Part shown: piece by piece, positions 1 to 5,154 of the stretch
How positions within the stretch are numbered: the first letter of the stretch is position 1
Layout of the letters: every line of letters starts with the position of its first letter
Source of the DNA: Gallionellales bacterium CG03_land_8_20_14_0_80_55_15
Lineage (GTDB): Bacteria > Pseudomonadota > Gammaproteobacteria > Burkholderiales > Gallionellaceae
Length of the DNA: 6,092 nt
Direction: 5' to 3'
NCBI GenBank assembly: GCA_002780675.1
Contig: PEUR01000047.1
Location: 1-6,092, forward strand
Program-made: the position numbers and the translations under genes
Notes under the pieces: model-generated
What the model saw: the letters and a program-made list of their open reading frames with translations, nothing else
Database searches by the model: none
What the model was told of the DNA's origin: nothing

Positions 1-1078
1 ACAGCCAGATTTCCTTCATCACCGCATCGTGGCGGTGCGGGATGGCCAGCTTTTTCTTCTGGCGCGCCAGCACATCGTCCATCGCCAGATACATCGCGGC
101 GACCGGGCGCTCCCCCTGCTTGACCCGCAAATTGAAGCCTGCCAGCACCTCGTGCCAGAGCAAGGCGGCAAACAAAAAGGCAGGCGAAACCGGCTTTTCC
201 TGAGCCAGACGCTCATCGGTATTCTTCAACGCCAACAGGACGAATTTCTCGCCCATCGGCTGCTCCATAATCACGTCCAGCAGCGGCAACAGCCCGTGGT
301 GCAGCCCCATTTTGCGCAACTGCCCGATGCACTCGACCGAATGCCCGGACAGCAGCATTTTCAGCACTTCATCCAACATGCGCGCTTCGGGCACGTTGTC
401 CAGCAGGGACTTCATCTGCGCGATGGGCGCTGCGGTAGCCGGATCAAGCTGGATACCCAATTTGGCCGACAAGCGCACCGCGCGCAACATGCGCACCGGG
501 TCTTCGCGGTAACGCAGCAGCGGGTCGCCGATGATGCGCAGCACGCCCTTACGGGTGTCTTCAAACCCCCGGTGAAAATCGTGAATCTCTTGAGTAGCAG
601 GATCGTAGAACAGCGCGTTGGCGGTGAAATCACGCCTTGCCGCATCCTGTTCCTGATCGCCGAATTCGTTGTCGCGCAACAGCCGTCCGTGCTCGTCGGC
701 CTGCACATCCTCCACATCCATAGCGCAGCGGAAGGTAGCCACCTCGATCAGCTCTTCGCCGAACATGACATGCACCAGACGAAACCGCCGCCCGATGATG
801 CGCGAACGCCGGAACACCCGCCGGACTTCCTCGGGCGTGGCATCGGTCGCCACATCGTAATCCTTGGGGACTTTGCCCAGCAGCAGGTCGCGCACCGCGC
901 CGCCCACCACATAGGCCTGGAAGCCTGCCGCCTGCAAACCGTCCGTCACGCGCTTCCCGCCATAGCTGATTTGCTCGCGCGCCACGCCGTGCAGGGAAAA
1001 CGGAATTACCTGCGCACGACCGACCGTTTTGATTTTTTCCGACTTGCGGAATACACGCTTGAAGAGTCTTTTGATCAT
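1..1078 (-). CDS. pcnB: Poly(A) polymerase I (polynucleotide adenylyltransferase), C-terminus cut by window edge
   Basis: Adds 3' poly(A) tails to RNA in the cytoplasm, which promotes RNA decay by exonucleases. The reverse strand reads 359 codons without a stop from ATG at 1078 (MIKRLFKRVFRKSEK...) to the window edge. It belongs to the class II nucleotidyltransferases: GGAVRDLLLG at residues 59-68, then KDYDVATDA with the metal-binding pair D73/D75, and RRDFTANAL with D150 as the third acidic residue. IGRRFRLVHVMFG (95-107) and RYREDPVRMLRAVRLSAKLG (189-208) match E. coli PcnB closely and favour it over the related CCA-adding enzyme, as does PVSPAFLFAALLW at 296-308. An in-frame TAA two codons upstream leaves 1078 as the first possible ATG. 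No good Shine-Dalgarno is visible; GCCCAAT occurs twice there instead. The missing part should be the basic C-terminal region. In many proteobacteria folK follows pcnB, which cannot be checked here. Confidence 0.96.
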   Translation of the reverse strand, partial: MIKRLFKRVFRKSEKIKTVGRAQVIPFSLHGVAREQISYGGKRVTDGLQAAGFQAYVVGGAVRDLLLGKVPKDYDVATDATPEEVRRVFRRSRIIGRRFRLVHVMFGEELIEVATFRCAMDVEDVQADEHGRLLRDNEFGDQEQDAARRDFTANALFYDPATQEIHDFHRGFEDTRKGVLRIIGDPLLRYREDPVRMLRAVRLSAKLGIQLDPATAAPIAQMKSLLDNVPEARMLDEVLKMLLSGHSVECIGQLRKMGLHHGLLPLLDVIMEQPMGEKFVLLALKNTDERLAQEKPVSPAFLFAALLWHEVLAGFNLRVKQGERPVAAMYLAMDDVLARQKKKLAIPHRHDAVMKEIWL

Positions 1079-1125
1079 TGATTATTGGGCTAATTGGGCG
1101 CGAACACTGGCGCGCGGGAGCGCGG

Positions 1126-1131
1126 ATTATA
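1126..1131 (-). promoter_or_regulatory. Putative pcnB promoter, -10 hexamer
   Basis: On the minus strand the hexamer reads TATAAT, a perfect sigma70 -10. It would start transcription near 1119 and give a leader of about 40 bases before the pcnB ATG at 1078. No TTGACA-like -35 lies at 16-18 bases; that space is filled by two palindromes (1134-1148 and 1148-1157). The 10-mer GCGGATTATA (plus strand, 1122-1131) recurs exactly at 5105-5114 in front of the SNF2 gene. The assignment rests on the -10 match and position only. Confidence 0.5.
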
Positions 1132-1133
1132 CA

Positions 1134-1157
1134 CTGTCAGTCTGACAGGGAATTCCC
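1134..1157. promoter_or_regulatory. Two abutting perfect palindromes upstream of the pcnB -10 (possible operator)
   Basis: CTGTCAG-T-CTGACAG (1134-1148) is a perfect dyad with a one-base centre. It shares its last base with GGGAATTCCC (1148-1157), a perfect 10-bp palindrome. The pair begins two bases upstream of the putative -10 and covers the spacer and -35 zone of the pcnB promoter. That is where a repressor or a spacer-binding activator would sit. No regulator is recognised from the motif, so the role is inferred from symmetry and position. Confidence 0.35.
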
Positions 1158-1219
1158 GTGTTAAACGAGCCGCACAACCGCCCGAACCCACGGCAATACC
1201 GCCGCCCAATAAGAGCAAG

Positions 1220-1275
1220 CTAACGGGCATGGAAAAGTACCCCCCCCTGATGATGAAACTCTCCATGCCCGTTAG
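1220..1275. repeat. Perfect 14-bp inverted repeat with 28-base loop containing a C8 run
   Basis: The arms are CTAACGGGCATGGA (1220-1233) and TCCATGCCCGTTAG (1262-1275), perfectly complementary with no bulges. The loop contains eight consecutive C residues (1240-1247), which read as G8 on the minus strand. The element lies between the psiF terminator and the pcnB promoter and is not followed by a T run in either direction, so it is not a simple intrinsic terminator. It could be a dispersed hairpin repeat, a transcript-processing site, or a structure over the start of a small minus-strand reading frame at 1230-1090. The repeat itself is certain; its function is unknown. Confidence 0.75.
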
Positions 1276-1287
1276 GACAGAGCCATG

Positions 1288-1314
1288 AAAAAGGCGCACA
1301 ACGTGCGCCTTTTT
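1288..1314 (-). terminator. Rho-independent terminator of the psiF-like gene
   Basis: AAAAA, a 7-bp GC-rich stem (GGCGCAC 1293-1299 with GTGCGCC 1303-1309), a 3-base loop and TTTTT (1310-1314). It begins 16 bases past the psiF-like stop codon at 1331, so its natural role is ending that minus-strand transcript. It is symmetrical (A run before, T run after the stem) and could also stop transcription coming from the other side. It also separates the psiF transcript from pcnB. Confidence 0.9.
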
Positions 1315-1330
1315 CCTTCGCCAGATAACG

Positions 1331-1669
1331 CTATTTTTTCAAACAAGTCTTCATGAAAGTCTTGCGTTCCTCACCTTTCAAGGCCTGAGTCTTGGCTTCC
1401 GCATTGCAATTTTTCATCTTGTTCTGCTGTGTTGCTGGTGCAGCGGCAGCAGCGGGTGCGGCACCAGCGGGGGCAGCAGCACCTGCCTTCAGCACATAAT
1501 CCTTCTTCAGGCACTTGCTCATGAACGCCTTGCGATCAGCGCCCTTCAGCGCGTCCGCCTTGGCTTCCGCGTTGCAGCCCTTCATCTTTTCCTGCTGCGC
1601 GCCCGCAAAAACGGGGGCAGAAAACGCCACCGCGAAACCCAAACAAGCCATTGCAATCAGTTTTTTCAT
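1331..1669 (-). CDS. psiF: PsiF-repeat family exported protein
   Basis: A small protein of 112 residues with a signal peptide and two PsiF repeats, the layout of E. coli PsiF (phosphate starvation-inducible, function unknown). Residues 1-22 form a signal sequence (MKK, hydrophobic core, cleavage likely after APVFA), so the mature protein should be periplasmic. Repeats at 25-56 and 81-112 each contain a CNAEAK core, ALKG and a final CLKK. They are identical at 23 of 32 positions. Each carries two cysteines (C32/C53 and C87/C109), which could form disulphides after export. An Ala/Pro-rich linker (57-80) joins them. I chose ATG 1669 because AGGGG lies five bases upstream. The adjacent ATG at 1672 is too close to it, and a longer frame from 1756 would put about 29 unlike residues before the signal peptide. 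No Pho box was seen, so phosphate control is not supported here. The symbol is by family only. Confidence 0.88.
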   Translation of the reverse strand: MKKLIAMACLGFAVAFSAPVFAGAQQEKMKGCNAEAKADALKGADRKAFMSKCLKKDYVLKAGAAAPAGAAPAAAAAPATQQNKMKNCNAEAKTQALKGEERKTFMKTCLKK

Positions 1670-1739
1670 CATTACCCCTTTGATTAGTTTAAGAGAACGA
1701 CCCAAACAGAACGCTCCGGCACAAGGCCGAAACGCGTTC

Positions 1740-1745
1740 ATTATA
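1740..1745 (-). promoter_or_regulatory. Putative psiF-like gene promoter, -10 hexamer
   Basis: TATAAT on the minus strand, about 70 bases upstream of the ATG at 1669 and 14 bases past the SNF2 stop codon (1760-1762). The -35 zone would fall in the last SNF2 codons, where CTGGCG at 17-base spacing is only a weak match to TTGACA. ACGCGTT occurs on both sides of the hexamer (1732-1738 and 1755-1761). No terminator is visible between SNF2 and this gene, so read-through from SNF2 is also possible. Confidence 0.5.
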
Positions 1746-1759
1746 GACATACCCACGCG

Positions 1760-4700
1760 TTACGCCAGTGATTCATCACTTGGCAACGGAGCCAGCAAGG
1801 CGGCGATGTCGGCCTCGTTAAACTTGGTCAACCCGGCGCTGTCTTCCGACAGAATCCCTGCGGCAAGATCGGCTTTCTTCTCTTGTAGTGCCAGGATTTT
1901 CTCCTCGATACTGCCGGCCACCACCAGCTTGTAAACAAACACATTCTTGGTTTGCCCCAGACGGTGGGCGCGATCCGTGGCTTGATTTTCCACGGCGGGA
2001 TTCCACCACGGATCGTAGTGAATCACGGTATCCGCCGCCGTCAGGTTCAACCCGACACCGCCCGCCTTGAGGCTAATCAGAAAAATCGGCACTTCACCTT
2101 CCTGAAAACGGCGCACCACTTCTTCGCGATTTTGGGTGTCGCCCGTCAGCTTCACATAGCGCAACTGCGCTTGCACCAACTCCGTTTCGATCAATTCGAG
2201 CATCGAGGTGAATTGTGAAAAAACCAGAATGCGGCGGCCTTCGCCCACCAGTTCAGGCAACATTTCCATCAGCAAATCGAGCTTGGCGCGTTCCTTGACT
2301 TTCTTGGCACTGGCCAGCTTCAGCAGGCGCGGGTCACAACACACCTGACGCAATTTGAGCAGCGCGTCCAGGATGATGATATGGCTGCGCGCAAAGCCTT
2401 TTTCGGCGATTTCTTCGCGCAGGCGTTGATCCATCGCGATGCGTACCGTCTCGTACAAATCGCGCTGCCCGCCTTCCAGTTCGACCGTGCGGATAATCTG
2501 CGTCTTGGGCGGCAATTCGGTGGCGACATCTTCCTTGCGGCGACGCATGATGAAGGGCTTGACGCGCTGCGCCAGCAAATCGCGGCGCAAGGTGTTGCCG
2601 TGTTTCTCGATAGGCGTGCGCCAGGTCTTGGTAAATCCTCGGGCATCGCCCAACATGCCGGGCAGCAAAAAGTCAAACTGCGCCCACAGCTCGCCCAAGT
2701 GATTTTCCAGCGGAGTGCCGGTAAGACATAGACGATGCCGTGCGTTCAGGCGGCGCACCACCTGCGCGGCCTGGCTGGAAACGTTTTTCACCGTCTGCGC
2801 CTCATCCAGAATCAGCAGGTGATAGTCATGCTCCAGCAATGCTTCTTCATCCCGCCACAGCAAGGGGTAAGTGGTAAGAATGACATCCTGTTCGGCAATC
2901 AACGGAAAATAAACGGCGCGTTCCTTGCCGTGCAAGGACAATACCTTGAGTTGTGGCGCAAACCGCCTTGCCTCTGATTTCCAGTTAAAAATCAAAGAGG
3001 TAGGTAAAACGATCAACGAGGGTCTGTCCATCCGTCCCATTTGTTTTTCCAGCAGCAGATGGGCTAACGCCTGAGCGGTTTTGCCCAGCCCCATATCGTC
3101 CGCCAGAATACCGGCCAAATTCTGCTCGCGCAGATATTGCAGCCAGGCCAGGCCTTCCAGTTGATAGTGGCGCAGCTCCAGCGCGAACCCTTCGGGTGCC
3201 TGGACTGCCTGAATACCCGACGTATTCCTCAGCCGTTGAGCCAGGCTGGTCAACGCGTCCGCACCCTTGAACTCCCAGCGATCCATATTGGACAGGGCAT
3301 CAATGCGCGCCACATCGTAGCGAGACAGGCGGATTTCCTCACTGCCCGCCTTGCCGTCGAACAACTCGATCAGCGTGCGCGCCAGCGGCTTGATGCGTTC
3401 GGCGGGTACTTTCACCCGCCCGCCGTCGGGCAAATACAGCTCGATGGCTTCGTTATCCTTCATTTTCGCCAGCATCAACGCATCCAGCCAACGCGGATCA
3501 ACCTTGAACAGCTCATGCAGCAAGGGAGCCAGCGCCACGCGCTGACCGTTGACCACGATGCCCATGTTCAGGCTGAACCAGCCATCTTCCTGCTCGTCGA
3601 ATTCACCGACCCAGGCTTCCACTTCCAATACATGATGGCGGAAACCCTGCGGGTTGACGACTTCCCAGCCCGCCGCTTTTAACAGCGGAATATCGTGTTG
3701 CATGAAGGAAGGCCAAGCCTTTTCGCTTTCCAGCCCGTACACTTTTTGATCCCCCGCTACACCGGAACGCCCGAAATAGGGCATTTCTTCCAGCCCGTAA
3801 CGATGCAAAGAGGCGATCAAACGCTGCTCCTGTTGCGTGTCGCGCTTGACGCGCACCGTCTCGCCATTTTTCAGCGTAACAAATTCACCAGGATGGTCGG
3901 GCGAGAGAACCGCTTCGCCATAACGAAAGTTCACAGCAGCATAATCGCGCACTTGCGAACCGAAACCATAGCCGCGAAAGCGCCCCATATAGGTGTTCTC
4001 CGACGTACCCAGCAGCAGCATGGGAACCAGCGTGGCTTTCAGGGTGCGCAAACGGCTGATCGTCGGCGCAGGCAAATCGGGCACCAGTTCGCGCAACACT
4101 TCCGAAACTGCCGGAACATCAATCTCGCGTAGCGGCGGCATACTCAACAGTTGTGCGATCTGCGGCGGAGTCTGGGCCAATTTGAGCAAACCGATTTCGC
4201 CCGTCTCGGCATCCAGATACCAGGTCGCGTCGGGCAAAGGCAACACCTCCACCGCTGCGCCACTACGGATGATGCGGGGAACCATGCGCCCGGTTTCATC
4301 AGCGCCCCAATCCAGCCTGGCCGCGCGTTCCTTGCCCAGCGTCAGCCGCACGGGTTCAGACAAGACAAAGCCACTCGCCGCCATTCTTTCCATGAAAAAC
4401 AAGCGCCCGCTTCCCAGCAAAACGTTGAGAATTTCGTGGCCGTTTGCACCCATGGCAATGTCGCCATCATATTTATCGCGCTGTCTCCACAACAACCGCA
4501 GAATCGGCAAATCTTCCTCACCAACAAACTGCGGCGGCTTGATCAGCGCGCGCTCTACGTTGCTCCATTCCTCCATTTTGCCCAGCAGATGCCCGTCAGC
4601 CGCCAGCTTCGCCTTATAAATCCCGACCATATAACTATCGCCGTAAAACGACTTCATCAGCACATAGCACAAGCGTTCCTGGCGTAGCGCAGGCTTGGCT

Positions 4701-5065
4701 TTCTTGCGTGCGGGCGCGGCTTGCGCTTTGCGGAAAGAGGCGACCCATGCCAGCAAGGCCGGATTGACGACAGGCTCGCGCGGCAAAGACAAAGCTGCCA
4801 ACAACACCGCCGCCGTGTGCTTGCACTTGAACCCGACCGGACAGCTGCACAGCGGCCTGACAGACACGGTGTTTGACGGGTCGCCTGTAAAGGAAATTTC
4901 CACCTCATAAGGATTGCGCGCCGACCCCTTTACCTGTGCGGTAATCCGATCCGGCTGCACGGCAATTCGAGTGATCGAATTCAGGTAAGGCTTGGCCTTA
5001 TTTAACTCCCGCATGGAATACCAGCGAGTGACATCGGCGAGGGTATAGGTCTTGGCAAAGGACAT
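1760..5065 (-). CDS. SWIM zinc-finger SNF2-family DNA-dependent ATPase (helicase-like)
   Basis: A complete 1101-residue superfamily 2 ATPase of the SNF2 group, cytoplasmic, expected to translocate on double-stranded nucleic acid rather than unwind it. An N-terminal SWIM zinc finger is visible as C73-x-C75-x5-C81-x-H83. A long middle region (about 100-620) has no motif I recognise. The ATPase core starts near 628 with LRHYQLEGLAWL, then DDMGLGKT (motif I, K662), LIVLPTSLIFNW (Ia), LDEAQ (motif II, 753-757, the DEAQ form common in bacterial SNF2 proteins), LTGTPLEN (motif III, 781-788), ILVFSQFTSMLELIE (IV), SLKAGGVGLNLTAAD (V) and QATDRAHRLGQ (VI, 1028-1038). All core motifs are intact, so it should be active. 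ATG 5065 fits the N-terminus but has no clear Shine-Dalgarno; a leader hairpin lies just upstream. The biological role of this bacterial family is not firmly known. Chromatin remodelling terms sometimes attached to it do not apply. Confidence 0.95.
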   Translation of the reverse strand: MSFAKTYTLADVTRWYSMRELNKAKPYLNSITRIAVQPDRITAQVKGSARNPYEVEISFTGDPSNTVSVRPLCSCPVGFKCKHTAAVLLAALSLPREPVVNPALLAWVASFRKAQAAPARKKAKPALRQERLCYVLMKSFYGDSYMVGIYKAKLAADGHLLGKMEEWSNVERALIKPPQFVGEEDLPILRLLWRQRDKYDGDIAMGANGHEILNVLLGSGRLFFMERMAASGFVLSEPVRLTLGKERAARLDWGADETGRMVPRIIRSGAAVEVLPLPDATWYLDAETGEIGLLKLAQTPPQIAQLLSMPPLREIDVPAVSEVLRELVPDLPAPTISRLRTLKATLVPMLLLGTSENTYMGRFRGYGFGSQVRDYAAVNFRYGEAVLSPDHPGEFVTLKNGETVRVKRDTQQEQRLIASLHRYGLEEMPYFGRSGVAGDQKVYGLESEKAWPSFMQHDIPLLKAAGWEVVNPQGFRHHVLEVEAWVGEFDEQEDGWFSLNMGIVVNGQRVALAPLLHELFKVDPRWLDALMLAKMKDNEAIELYLPDGGRVKVPAERIKPLARTLIELFDGKAGSEEIRLSRYDVARIDALSNMDRWEFKGADALTSLAQRLRNTSGIQAVQAPEGFALELRHYQLEGLAWLQYLREQNLAGILADDMGLGKTAQALAHLLLEKQMGRMDRPSLIVLPTSLIFNWKSEARRFAPQLKVLSLHGKERAVYFPLIAEQDVILTTYPLLWRDEEALLEHDYHLLILDEAQTVKNVSSQAAQVVRRLNARHRLCLTGTPLENHLGELWAQFDFLLPGMLGDARGFTKTWRTPIEKHGNTLRRDLLAQRVKPFIMRRRKEDVATELPPKTQIIRTVELEGGQRDLYETVRIAMDQRLREEIAEKGFARSHIIILDALLKLRQVCCDPRLLKLASAKKVKERAKLDLLMEMLPELVGEGRRILVFSQFTSMLELIETELVQAQLRYVKLTGDTQNREEVVRRFQEGEVPIFLISLKAGGVGLNLTAADTVIHYDPWWNPAVENQATDRAHRLGQTKNVFVYKLVVAGSIEEKILALQEKKADLAAGILSEDSAGLTKFNEADIAALLAPLPSDESLA

Positions 5066-5073
5066 AGCGTAGT

Positions 5074-5089
5074 GGCGGGTTTATCCGCC
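5074..5089 (-). promoter_or_regulatory. Hairpin in the SNF2 5' leader
   Basis: GGCGG (5074-5078) and CCGCC (5085-5089) form a 5-bp GC-only stem with a 6-base loop, ending eight bases before the SNF2 ATG at 5065. It occupies the place where a Shine-Dalgarno would be expected, and none is seen. ATCCGCC (5083-5089) can alternatively pair with GGCGGAT (5104-5110), though most of that partner lies at or upstream of the predicted transcript start. A role in translation control is inference. Confidence 0.35.
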
Positions 5090-5108
5090 GCAGTTAAACG
5101 AAAGGCGG

Positions 5109-5114
5109 ATTATA
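5109..5114 (-). promoter_or_regulatory. Putative SNF2 gene promoter, -10 hexamer
   Basis: A perfect TATAAT on the minus strand within the 89-base gap after the kinase stop codon. It predicts a start near 5102 and a leader of about 36 bases. No convincing -35 is present at the usual spacing. It shares the exact 10-mer GCGGATTATA (plus strand) with the pcnB promoter region. No terminator is visible after the kinase gene, so transcription from upstream may also reach SNF2. Confidence 0.5.
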
Positions 5115-5154
5115 ACGTGCTGCTTGAAACGAGATGCGGCAAAGAAAGATATTA

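Noticed and set aside
1..1078. tRNA CCA-adding enzyme as an alternative to PcnB
   Set aside because: The RRFRLVHVMFG and RYREDPVRMLRAVRLSAKLG segments follow E. coli PcnB rather than the CCA enzyme.
29..1081. Long plus-strand open frame of 350 codons
   Set aside because: It is the antisense shadow of pcnB. The reverse strand gives unmistakable poly(A) polymerase motifs, and the plus-strand protein is rich in His, Gln and Arg with no family resemblance.
1134..1148. Pho box upstream of pcnB (CTGTCA half-site)
   Set aside because: PhoB sites are direct repeats of about 11 bases; here the second CTGTCA is inverted, making a palindrome.
1220..1276. Resemblance of the inverted repeat to an integron attC site (CTAAC...GTTAG ends)
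   Set aside because: The ends do not fit RYYYAAC and GTTRRRY (AGCTAAC and GTTAGGA). The stem is perfect without the extrahelical bases expected of attC, and no cassette or integrase is nearby.
1670..1756. Upstream start for the psiF-like gene (141-residue version)
   Set aside because: It would begin upstream of the predicted transcript start and bury the signal peptide behind about 29 unrelated residues; the ribosome site fits ATG 1669.
1673..1759. Terminator between SNF2 and the psiF-like gene
   Set aside because: Only a four-base stem (CGGC/GCCG) without a following T run is present.
3137..4687. Several plus-strand open frames of 145-208 codons (3137-3682, 3695-4132, 3993-4619, 4151-4687)
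   Set aside because: All lie opposite the intact SNF2 gene, overlap each other, and have shadow-like composition.
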